Positions 1 through 6,495 of a DNA stretch of 11,195 bases are shown piece by piece (position 1 is the first letter of the stretch; each line of letters starts with the position of its first letter). The notes under the pieces are model-generated. The model was not told where the DNA came from, searched no databases, and was given only the letters and a program-made list of their open reading frames with translations. Made by a program: the position numbers and the translations under genes. Location: positions 1 through 11,195 of the forward strand of contig JBNKBG010000077.1 in assembly GCA_050287105.1 (NCBI GenBank). The letters are read 5' to 3'. The stretch comes from JAPHTQ01 sp050287105 (GTDB taxonomy: Bacteria; Pseudomonadota; Gammaproteobacteria; Thiohalomonadales; Thiohalomonadaceae).

Positions 1-227
1 TCATCCTGGTTAACGCTACCTACGCCATGGGTGCCAACATCCTGGCCGGTTCTTACGGTACCAACACCGTTAAGGCTGCTGGTGGTGACGTTACCAACAA
101 CCACCTGACCATCGGTGTGGTTCATGCGTTCAGCAAGACCACTACCGCTCACCTGGCTTACACCTCTCTGGATCTCGATGGCGAAGTTGCCTCCGGTATC
201 GCTGCAGGTCTGCGCGTAGGCTTCTAA
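1..227 (+). CDS. Porin, C-terminal end (partial, 5' end outside window)
   Basis: The reading frame is open from base 3 to the stop at 225-227 and encodes the last ~74 residues of an outer-membrane porin. Seen: alternating polar/hydrophobic beta strands (for example VVHAFSKTTTAHLAYTSLDL), short turns, and a final strand ending GLRVGF with C-terminal phenylalanine, the signature recognised by the BAM assembly machinery. Known of the family: trimeric 16-strand barrels that let small hydrophilic solutes cross the outer membrane. Codon use is strongly biased (GGT, AAC, ACC, CTG), more so than in the next genes, which suggests very high expression. The methionine at 27 is internal, not a start, because the frame continues upstream without a stop. 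A strong terminator follows directly. Substrate specificity cannot be read from this fragment. Confidence 0.85.
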   Translation, partial: ILVNATYAMGANILAGSYGTNTVKAAGGDVTNNHLTIGVVHAFSKTTTAHLAYTSLDLDGEVASGIAAGLRVGF

Positions 228-255
228 GTTAATCGCAAGATTAATCTTGGATAGG

Positions 256-283
256 AAACGGGGCCTTCGGGCCCCGTTTTCGT
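256..283 (+). terminator. Rho-independent terminator of the porin gene
   Basis: A perfect 10-bp stem (256-265 with 270-279) closes on a TTCG tetraloop at 266-269 flanked by C and G, an exceptionally stable loop. It is followed by a short T-rich stretch (tttt-c-gttt). It lies about 28 bases after the porin stop and separates the highly expressed porin from the oxidoreductase gene. Confidence 0.9.
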
Positions 284-365
284 TTCTGCTCTCTACTCCT
301 CCAACACTGCGATTTGCCGTGTTAAACTAGCGCCCTCTTTTTCCCAGCCGGGTTGCTACCGCGTA

Positions 366-3300
366 ATGACCAGCTCTACTACCACCCGCATCCGCGAAAT
401 TCCCTACAACTACACCTCCTTCTCCGATCGGGAGATTGTCATTCGTTTTCTCGGTGAGGAGCAGTGGTTACGTCTTAATCGTCTGCGCGAAGAGCGGGTT
501 ACCGGCCGTTCGGCACGGATGTTGTTCGAGGTGCTGGGGGATATGTGGGTTATTGTGCGCAACCCCTTTATCCAGGACGACCTGATCGAGAATCCCAAGC
601 GCTGGGGATCCCTGGTGCATGCGTTACACCATCGCCTGGATCAAATTGTCGCCCGCGCCGATGGTAACGCTGAGGCGGTGGGTCTGGCCGAGGCCGCCCG
701 CAAGGCGGTGAACGAATTCGAGCAGTGGCTCTCCCAGGAGCAACGTAAGCGTCGGGAGGTGTCGCACCGCCTGGTGAAGGTTACCCGTAAGGACAACATT
801 CAGTTTGACGGTCTGGCCCGCGTCTCTCATGTCACCGACGCCTCCGACTGGCGGGTGGAGTATCCCTTCGTGGTGATTACCCCGGATAGCGAGGAAGAGG
901 TTGCCGCGGTGGTACGCGAGTGTGTTGCCCTGGGCCTGACTATCATTCCCCGTGGTGGTGGTACCGGCTATACCGGCGGTGCGGTACCCCTGCATCCCGA
1001 CAGCGTGGTGATTAACACCGAAAAGCTCGACGCTATCGGCAAGGTGGAGCCACGGACCCTGCCCGGTGTAGCACAGGAGGTGACCACCATCAGCGTCGGT
1101 GCCGGGGTGGTGACACGCCGTGTTTCCGAACATGCGGCAGCGGCCGGACATGTCTTCGCCGTCGATCCCACCTCTCAGGATGCCTCCTGCATCGGCGGTA
1201 ATATTGCCATGAACGCCGGCGGCAAGAAGGCAGTGATGTGGGGCACCACCCTCGACAACCTCGCCTCCTGGAATATGGTCTCTCCGGATGGTGATTGGCT
1301 GAAGGTGGAGCGGCTCAACCACAATCTGGGCAAGATCCACGAAGTGGAATTGGCCGAGTTTCGTGTCAGCCGTTTCAGTGCTGCCGATAACAGCCTCAAG
1401 GGCGAACCGGAAATCCTGAAGATCCCCGGCGAACATCTGCGCAAGCGCGGCCTCGGTAAGGACGTGACCAACAAATTCCTCGGCGGCCTGCCCGGGGTAC
1501 AGAAAGAGGGTTGCGACGGTATCATTACTTCGGCGGTGTTCATTCTCCATCGCATGCCCGGTTTCACCCGCACCGTCTGCCTCGAATTTTTCGGGGCTGA
1601 CCTGCGCCGTTCAGTGCCTGCCATCGTCGAGACCAAGGATTACCTGGATGCGCTGCCCGGTGTGGTACTGGCGGGTCTGGAGCATCTGGATGACCGCTAC
1701 ATCAAGGCGGTCAACTACAGTACCAAGGCGCCACGCCCCGATCTGCCAAAGATGGTGTTGCTGGCCGACATCGCTGGCGACAATGAGGAGCAGGTGGCCG
1801 AAGCGGCCTCCACCGTGGTGCGCATGGCCAATGCCCGTGATGCGGAAGGCTTCATTGCCGTCAGCCCCGAGGCGCGGCATCGCTTCTGGTCCGACCGTGC
1901 GCGCACCGCTGCCATCGCTGCCCACACCAACGCCTTCAAGATCAACGAGGACGTGGTGATCCCACTGGAGCGGCTGGCCGATTACAGCGAAGGGATCGAG
2001 CGAATCAATATCGAGCAGTCTATCGCCAACAAACTCGCGATCATCGATGCGGTGGCCGAGTATCTGGGCGGGCCACTGCCGGTAAGGCGCAGTGATGCCG
2101 ACTACGAAGAGAGCGAGGAGAGTACGGCAATTCACGAGGCCAAGCGTGAAGCCGCGCTGAATCATCTGCAGACGATTCGTAGCCGCTGGCAGGGTTGGCT
2201 CGATGGTCTCGATGCGCCGGCAAAGCAATTTGCCGCAGAGTATTCTGCGGAATTGAGTGAGAAGCTGGATTCCGAAGAGACGCTCTTCTCCCTGATGCAG
2301 CGTCAGGATCTGCGTATCTCCTATCGTCGCGAAGTGGAGAAACCGCTCAAGGAGATCTACAGCGGTCGCGAACTGGAGGCGGTGCGCGAACGGCTCGACG
2401 CGATTCATGCCGCAGAGCGCAATCGTCGGCTCTTCGTCGCCACCCACATGCACGCGGGTGACGGCAACGTGCACACCAATATTCCGGTCCACTCCAACGA
2501 CTACGAAATGCTGCATGAAGCCGAGCGGGTGGTGGAGCGGATCATGGCGCTTGCCGAATCCCTCGGCGGGGTGATCTCCGGCGAGCACGGTATCGGTCTG
2601 ACCAAGATGCAGTTCCTCGCCCCGGAAGTGGTCGAGGCGTTTACCGCCTACAAGGAGAAGGTCGATCCGCAACAGCACTTCAATCGCGGCAAGCTGCTGG
2701 CCGGTTCCGGTCTGGAAAATGCCTATACTCCCTCGCTGCGTCTGCTGCAACAGGAGGCGTTGATCCTCGAGGCAAGCGAACTGGGTGAATTGAATAATAT
2801 GGTCAAGGACTGCCTGCGCTGCGGTAAGTGCAAGCCGGTCTGTACCACCCATGTACCGCGGGCCAATCTGCTCTACTCACCGCGGAATAAAATTCTCGCT
2901 ACCGGTTTGATCATCGAGGCCTTCCTCTACGAAGAGCAGACCCGTCGAGGGATCTCGGTGCGCCACTTTGCCGAGATGAACGATGTGGCCGACCACTGCA
3001 CCGTCTGTCATCGTTGCCTCAAGCCGTGCCCGGTGAACATCGACTTCGGTGACGTCTCGGTACGTATGCGTAACATCCTCTGTAGTCAGGGCAAAAAACG
3101 CAGCAATATCGGCACCCGTCTCTCCATGGCCTTCCTCAACGTCAGCGATCCGGCAACGGTAAAACTGATGCGTAAGACGATGATCGAATGGGGATATGCC
3201 GGACAGCGTCTGGCCCACCGCGTCGTCAAAGCCATTGGCCTGCTGGGTAACAAGAAGCGTCCTGCCGGTACCACCGGCAAGATGGGTTTGCAGGAGCAGG

Positions 3301-4202
3301 TGATTAATTTCATGAAGCGCCCGATGCCCGCAGGCCTGCCGAGCCAGACCACCCGCGCCATGCTTGGTCTGGAGGATGATAAGGTGGTGCCGATCCTGCG
3401 CGACCCGACACGCAGTTCAGAAAGTTCCGAAGCGGTGTTCTATTTCCCCGGTTGCGGTTCCGAACGGCTCTTCAGTCAGGTCGGTCTGGCGACGTTGGCG
3501 ATGCTCTACGAGAGCGGTGCGCAAACCGTGCTGCCTCCCGGCTATCTCTGCTGCGGTTACCCGCAAAGCTCGGCGGGTAACGACGCGGCGGGTAAGCGCA
3601 TCTCGGTGGAGAATCAGGTGCTGTTCCATCGTATCGCCAACACCCTGAACTACATGGATATCAAAACGGTGATCGTCTCCTGCGGCACCTGCATGGACCA
3701 GTTGCTCAAATATCAGTTTGAGGCGATCTTCCCCGGCTGTCGTCTGCTCGACATCCACGAATACCTGCTGGAGAAAAATGTCTTCTGCGGCAGCAACAGC
3801 GGACGCCAGTATCTCTACCACGATCCGTGTCATTCGCCGATGAAAACCCACAACCCGCTTAAGGTTGCCTCCAGCCTGCTAAAGCAGGAGGTGAAGTTGT
3901 CGGATCGCTGCTGCGGTGAAGCGGGTACGTTTGCCATCTCCCGACCGGATATCGCCACCCAGGTGCGTTACCGGAAAGAGGAGGAGCTGCAAAAGGGGAT
4001 TGCCGAGATCGGTGGTGGTGAAATCAAACTGCTCACCTCCTGTCCCGCCTGCCAGCAGGGACTCTCCCGCTACAGCGATACCACCGGTGTTGAGAGTGAC
4101 TACATCGTGGTCGAACTGGCGCAGCGCCTTTTCGGTGAAGACTGGCAGCAGCGTTATGTCGACAAGCTGAAGCAGGGCGGGATCGAAAGAGTGCTTCTCT
4201 AA
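366..4202 (+). CDS. DUF3683-type FAD-linked oxidase fused to Fe-S/CCG-domain subunit (D-2-hydroxyacid dehydrogenase-like)
   Basis: This 1278-residue cytoplasmic flavin/iron-sulfur dehydrogenase joins parts that are separate GlcD and GlcF subunits in glycolate oxidase. Seen in order: an N-terminal region of ~140 residues (REIPYNYTSFSDREIVIR) matching my recollection of DUF3683; a PCMH-type FAD domain from ~165 with PRGGGTGYTGG at 195-205; an FAD-oxidase C-terminal domain with putative metal ligands H694, H696 and H703 around GDGN and GEHGIG at 739-744; two 4Fe-4S clusters (C816/819/822/826 and C878/881/884/888); and two CCG domains (C1030, CC1062-1063, C1106/1109; then C1155, CC1182-1183, C1226/1229). 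A charged, probably helical insertion lies at ~573-690. E. coli YdiJ has the same fusion but is shorter (1018 residues). The likely reaction is oxidation of a D-2-hydroxyacid (lactate or 2-hydroxyglutarate type) with electrons passed to the respiratory chain; the substrate is inference. No strong Shine-Dalgarno precedes the ATG. A possible extended -10 (TGTTAAACT, 320-328) has no convincing -35. Confidence 0.9.
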   Translation: MTSSTTTRIREIPYNYTSFSDREIVIRFLGEEQWLRLNRLREERVTGRSARMLFEVLGDMWVIVRNPFIQDDLIENPKRWGSLVHALHHRLDQIVARADGNAEAVGLAEAARKAVNEFEQWLSQEQRKRREVSHRLVKVTRKDNIQFDGLARVSHVTDASDWRVEYPFVVITPDSEEEVAAVVRECVALGLTIIPRGGGTGYTGGAVPLHPDSVVINTEKLDAIGKVEPRTLPGVAQEVTTISVGAGVVTRRVSEHAAAAGHVFAVDPTSQDASCIGGNIAMNAGGKKAVMWGTTLDNLASWNMVSPDGDWLKVERLNHNLGKIHEVELAEFRVSRFSAADNSLKGEPEILKIPGEHLRKRGLGKDVTNKFLGGLPGVQKEGCDGIITSAVFILHRMPGFTRTVCLEFFGADLRRSVPAIVETKDYLDALPGVVLAGLEHLDDRYIKAVNYSTKAPRPDLPKMVLLADIAGDNEEQVAEAASTVVRMANARDAEGFIAVSPEARHRFWSDRARTAAIAAHTNAFKINEDVVIPLERLADYSEGIERINIEQSIANKLAIIDAVAEYLGGPLPVRRSDADYEESEESTAIHEAKREAALNHLQTIRSRWQGWLDGLDAPAKQFAAEYSAELSEKLDSEETLFSLMQRQDLRISYRREVEKPLKEIYSGRELEAVRERLDAIHAAERNRRLFVATHMHAGDGNVHTNIPVHSNDYEMLHEAERVVERIMALAESLGGVISGEHGIGLTKMQFLAPEVVEAFTAYKEKVDPQQHFNRGKLLAGSGLENAYTPSLRLLQQEALILEASELGELNNMVKDCLRCGKCKPVCTTHVPRANLLYSPRNKILATGLIIEAFLYEEQTRRGISVRHFAEMNDVADHCTVCHRCLKPCPVNIDFGDVSVRMRNILCSQGKKRSNIGTRLSMAFLNVSDPATVKLMRKTMIEWGYAGQRLAHRVVKAIGLLGNKKRPAGTTGKMGLQEQVINFMKRPMPAGLPSQTTRAMLGLEDDKVVPILRDPTRSSESSEAVFYFPGCGSERLFSQVGLATLAMLYESGAQTVLPPGYLCCGYPQSSAGNDAAGKRISVENQVLFHRIANTLNYMDIKTVIVSCGTCMDQLLKYQFEAIFPGCRLLDIHEYLLEKNVFCGSNSGRQYLYHDPCHSPMKTHNPLKVASSLLKQEVKLSDRCCGEAGTFAISRPDIATQVRYRKEEELQKGIAEIGGGEIKLLTSCPACQQGLSRYSDTTGVESDYIVVELAQRLFGEDWQQRYVDKLKQGGIERVLL

Positions 4203-4205
4203 CAG

Positions 4206-4281
4206 GTTAAAGGTGTAAGGTTAAAGGTCAAAAGCCGAGTGTGATGCTTTCCACCTTTTGCCTTTAACCTTTTACCTTTTT
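4206..4281. repeat. Palindromic heptad-repeat element in the intergenic region
   Basis: The left arm (4206-4233) is four heptads in register: GTTAAAG, GTGTAAG, GTTAAAG, GTCAAAA. The right arm (about 4255-4281) is the same type of repeat on the other strand. The arms pair closely: 4229-4234 with 4255-4260, and 4218-4225 with 4263-4270, with one bulged base at 4228, around a loop of ~20 bases. The right arm ends in a run of five Ts (4277-4281), so the transcript could fold into a long hairpin that ends the upstream mRNA. The arms are AT-rich in a GC-rich setting. It may be a dispersed intergenic repeat of the genome, a terminator, or both; neither can be shown from one copy. Confidence 0.7.
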
Positions 4282-4329
4282 CCTCCACCTGGGCTACGAT
4301 GATTGAAAATAACCCCGGAGGAGAAAACC

Positions 4330-4836
4330 ATGATCAAACGTACGGCCTTGTCCCTGCTTGCCACCCTGCTGCTAACACTTCCGACGGCCCACGCCGCCGA
4401 TGACTCCCCCATCATTTCGATCAAACGTCTCAACATGGAGACGGCACTGCAGATTGCCCAGGCCGCCATCGCCCAGTGTCGCAAGGAGGGTGTACAGATC
4501 GCGGTGACAGTCATTGACCGCGGCGGTCACCCGCAGGTGATTCTGCGTGATGTACTGGCAATGGACCTTACCCTGACCGTTTCCCGGCAAAAGGCCTATA
4601 GCGCAATGTCGTTCAACAGTGCCACCTCTGCGCTGGAAAAGCGTTTTACCGGTATGTATGCAGTACCGAAGATCGACGGCCTGGTGATGAGCGCAGGCGG
4701 GCTACCGATCATCGCCGGCGGCACTATACTTGGTGGTGTCGGGGTGAGTGGCGCACCGTCGGGTGAGACCGATGAGAAGTGTGCCAGGGCGGGGATCGAT
4801 GCAGTCAGCGCCGATCTGGAAATGGCCGACTTCTGA
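4330..4836 (+). CDS. Exported GlcG/HbpS-like (DUF336, haem-degrading family) protein
   Basis: A 168-residue protein of the GlcG/HbpS family (DUF336). Seen: a Sec signal peptide, MIKR plus a hydrophobic run, with probable cleavage after AHA at residue 22; then a compact alpha/beta domain with the family hallmarks VTVIDRGGHP (~59-68), GGLPI (123-127) and GGVGVSGAPSGE (135-146) followed by DEKCARAGI. Cysteines are C50 and C151. The ATG at 4330 is chosen because GGAGGAG (4317-4323) sits 6 bases upstream and the signal peptide begins there; an in-frame TTG at 4303 is unlikely. Known of the family: HbpS binds haem extracellularly, and GlcG is encoded with glycolate oxidase but has no firm role. The mature protein should be periplasmic. 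It follows the GlcD/GlcF-like fusion gene after the palindromic element. A weak -10 (TACGAT, 4295-4300) could give it its own promoter. The precise function is unknown. Confidence 0.85.
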   Translation: MIKRTALSLLATLLLTLPTAHAADDSPIISIKRLNMETALQIAQAAIAQCRKEGVQIAVTVIDRGGHPQVILRDVLAMDLTLTVSRQKAYSAMSFNSATSALEKRFTGMYAVPKIDGLVMSAGGLPIIAGGTILGGVGVSGAPSGETDEKCARAGIDAVSADLEMADF

Positions 4837-4862
4837 AAAAAGAAAACTCACGGAGAGATCTG

Positions 4863-5069
4863 ATGTATTTGAAAGAAAAGAGAAGCAGTGATCTGGTCGA
4901 GGTGCTGGATACGACAGCGTTGTTCGACCCCAACTGTAATGCCGTTAGAGGTCGCCTTCATGCCGGTGAGGAGATGCAGGAGGAAGAGGACTTCAGTAAG
5001 CAGGAACTGATTTTTCCCTCTGGCGAAAGCCTGCCCCGTTGCTGGCTGGATCCGGCCTACAAAGGCTAA
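4863..5069 (+). CDS. Small acidic protein of unknown function (68 residues)
   Basis: The ATG at 4863 has a good Shine-Dalgarno (GGAGAG, 4852-4857) 5 bases upstream and lies 26 bases after the DUF336 stop, so the two are probably co-transcribed. The protein has a basic N-terminus (MYLKEKRSS), then DLVEVLDTTALFDP, an acidic middle rich in Glu (GEEMQEEEDF), and a C-terminus with FPSGESLPRCW. It has two cysteines, no signal peptide and no membrane segment, so it is probably cytoplasmic. The ordered hydrophobic pattern and the clear ribosome site argue that it is real. I do not recognise a characterised family. The frame stays open upstream to about 4779, but that part overlaps the DUF336 gene out of frame and has no ribosome site. 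Confidence 0.75.
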   Translation: MYLKEKRSSDLVEVLDTTALFDPNCNAVRGRLHAGEEMQEEEDFSKQELIFPSGESLPRCWLDPAYKG

Positions 5070-5078
5070 ACCACAACA

Positions 5079-5094
5079 CCGGGCTTCGGCCCGG
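5079..5094. terminator. UUCG hairpin between convergent genes
   Basis: A perfect 6-bp stem, CCGGGC (5079-5084) with GCCCGG (5089-5094), has a TTCG loop at 5085-5088. It lies between the stop of the 68-residue gene (5069) and the stop of the PilZ gene (5095). There is no T-run on the plus strand and only a weak T-rich stretch on the minus strand, so it probably serves as a modest terminator or 3' end stabiliser for both mRNAs. Confidence 0.7.
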
Positions 5095-5676
5095 CTACTC
5101 CCTCTCGCGTCGCAACTGGGCGGACTGTACCTCAAGCAGGTGCTGAATCAATGCATCCTGCAGGTGTTCCGGCATCTCTTCAAAGGTGAGGCCGGTGAGG
5201 TAGTTGCCATCACCGTTACCGCCATGGCTGTACGCCACGCGGGCAAGGATTTGCAGGCACTGGTGCGAAGGAAACAGCACTATCTTCAGCAACAGTCTCT
5301 CACCCTTCTCTAGTGCTTCCCGGGTATCGAAGGCCATGCCACCGGACCCAATATTCACCCGTGTACTGGGTTGAATATCGGCACCCATACCGATAGCCCC
5401 CACAACGCGTGACAGGGTTTCGATCTTGCGGTCGAGGATCGAAAGGTAGTGGGCAATGTCGCTGTGGTGTTTACGGATGTTGGCCAGGGCATGGCTGGCC
5501 TGGAGATCCAGCTCACGCAGTTGTCTCATGCCATTGCAGACATCGCCAAGTTGGGCATCGCCCTGTTCATCCGCGACCTCTGCTCCTTCTGCGAGGCGCT
5601 GATATTCGAGGTAGATCGTATCCTCGATGCGGAAATTTTGCCGCCGCTCAGCTTCATGGCCAGGGTGTTTGCTCAT
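5095..5676 (-). CDS. PilZ-domain protein (putative c-di-GMP receptor)
   Basis: A 193-residue cytoplasmic protein. Seen: ERRQNFRIEDTIYLEY near the N-terminus carries RxxxR (R12-R16), the c-di-GMP-binding arginine motif. A ~70-residue helical, charged spacer follows (~45-95, with SHALANIRKHHSDIAHYLSIL). The rest of the barrel begins at VNIGSGGMAF (N108 to G113) and runs through LLLKIVLFPSHQCLQILARV to a helical tail (~165-193). The usual second motif is [DN]xSxxG; here the Ser position is Gly110, so binding may be altered. The ATG at 5676 is chosen because AAGGA lies 6 bases upstream and the motif follows at once; a longer frame to 5751 overlaps rpiA. It lies 28 bases after rpiA on the same strand and is probably co-transcribed. 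The output (motility, adhesion, polysaccharide) is not visible. Confidence 0.8.
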   Translation of the reverse strand: MSKHPGHEAERRQNFRIEDTIYLEYQRLAEGAEVADEQGDAQLGDVCNGMRQLRELDLQASHALANIRKHHSDIAHYLSILDRKIETLSRVVGAIGMGADIQPSTRVNIGSGGMAFDTREALEKGERLLLKIVLFPSHQCLQILARVAYSHGGNGDGNYLTGLTFEEMPEHLQDALIQHLLEVQSAQLRRERE

Positions 5677-5704
5677 GCCGGGTCCTTGGGTTGATAAAAC
5701 AACG

Positions 5705-6367
5705 TCAGGATAGGGTAGTGACCCCACTCGCGCTACCGACCAGTACCACATCCGCCGGACGCAGGGCGAACAGACCGTTGGTGACGACGCCGGTAATATT
5801 GTTCAACCGGCTCTCCAGTTCCACCGCATCGCTGATCTGCAAACCGTGTACATCCAGAATGACATTGCTGTTATCGGTAACAAAGCCTTCGCGATAAACC
5901 GGTTCGCCGCCGAGTTTAACCAGTTCACGGGCAACATAGCTGCGCGCCATCGGGATCACTTCGACCGGCAGAGGGAACGCGCCGAGCAGGTCCACCACTT
6001 TGGTGTCGTCAACAATGCAGACGAATTTTTTCGCTACTGCAGCGACAATCTTTTCCCGGGTCAGTGCGCCGCCGCCACCCTTGACCAGATGGGCGTAACG
6101 GTTGGTTTCATCGGCACCATCGATGTAGACCGAAATTTCGTCCACCGAGTTAAGATCCAGCACCGGAATTCCGTGCCCCTGCAAGCGCTTGGCGCTCGCC
6201 TCGGAACTGGCAACTGTGCCGTTGATGGTGTGTTTGATTTCAGCCAGGGCATCGATAAAAAAGTTGGCGGTGGAGCCGGTGCCGATGCCGATGATGGTAC
6301 CCGGTACCACGTGTTCAAGTGCGGCGCGTGCTACCGCCTGTTTCATTTCATCCTGTGTCATAGCCAT
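5705..6367 (-). CDS. rpiA: Ribose-5-phosphate isomerase A
   Basis: This enzyme interconverts ribose-5-phosphate and ribulose-5-phosphate in the non-oxidative pentose phosphate pathway (cytoplasm). The 220-residue length fits the family (E. coli 219). Seen: phosphate-binding GIGTGSTAN (27-35); DGADE with D83 and D86; KGGGGALTREK with K96 and E105. These match E. coli catalytic positions D81, D84, K94 and E103 with a constant offset of 2. The C-terminus GLFALRPADVVLVG is also typical. The ATG at 6367 has GAGGG about 9 bases upstream; a second ATG two codons later (6361) is an alternative start. It is divergent from ilvA, an arrangement also known in Pseudomonas, and is followed by the PilZ gene. 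Confidence 0.97.
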   Translation of the reverse strand: MAMTQDEMKQAVARAALEHVVPGTIIGIGTGSTANFFIDALAEIKHTINGTVASSEASAKRLQGHGIPVLDLNSVDEISVYIDGADETNRYAHLVKGGGGALTREKIVAAVAKKFVCIVDDTKVVDLLGAFPLPVEVIPMARSYVARELVKLGGEPVYREGFVTDNSNVILDVHGLQISDAVELESRLNNITGVVTNGLFALRPADVVLVGSASGVTTLS

Positions 6368-6411
6368 GAGCTACTACCCTCGTTATTTCAATTTTCTGAT
6401 TATTGGCGAAG

Positions 6412-6417
6412 ATTCTA
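6412..6417 (-). promoter_or_regulatory. Probable extended -10 of the rpiA promoter
   Basis: Read on the minus strand, TGG precedes TAGAAT (5 of 6 matches to TATAAT), an extended -10 arrangement, about 45 bases before the rpiA ATG. The -35 region is poor, which is usual for extended -10 promoters. Inferred from sequence pattern only. Confidence 0.4.
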
Positions 6418-6460
6418 CCAGTTTACCCGGACATTGCACCCGTCAGAGTGCCGTCTCTCC

Positions 6461-6489
6461 TTGTAACTTGCGGCCGACCTGCTTATGTT
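6461..6489 (+). promoter_or_regulatory. Possible ilvA promoter (TTGTAA-N17-TATGTT)
   Basis: TTGTAA (6461-6466, 4 of 6) and TATGTT (6484-6489, 4 of 6) are separated by exactly 17 bases. Transcription would start at about 6496, which is the chosen ilvA start codon, implying a leaderless or nearly leaderless mRNA. Both hexamers are weak matches. Confidence 0.25.
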
Positions 6490-6495
6490 ATGCGG

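Noticed and set aside
1611..2852. 413-residue open frame on the minus strand inside the large oxidoreductase gene
   Set aside because: Fully antisense to a gene with many recognisable motifs; its sequence shows no known domain. It is a by-product of high GC content.
4303..4329. TTG start giving nine extra residues on the DUF336 protein
   Set aside because: The added residues would be translated from the ribosome-binding site itself and would spoil the signal peptide; ATG 4330 has an ideal GGAGGAG.
6403..6489. Longer ilvA N-terminus from 6403
   Set aside because: The extra ~30 residues overlap the predicted rpiA promoter region and do not resemble IlvA N-termini, which begin near the EYIKNILTARVYD segment.
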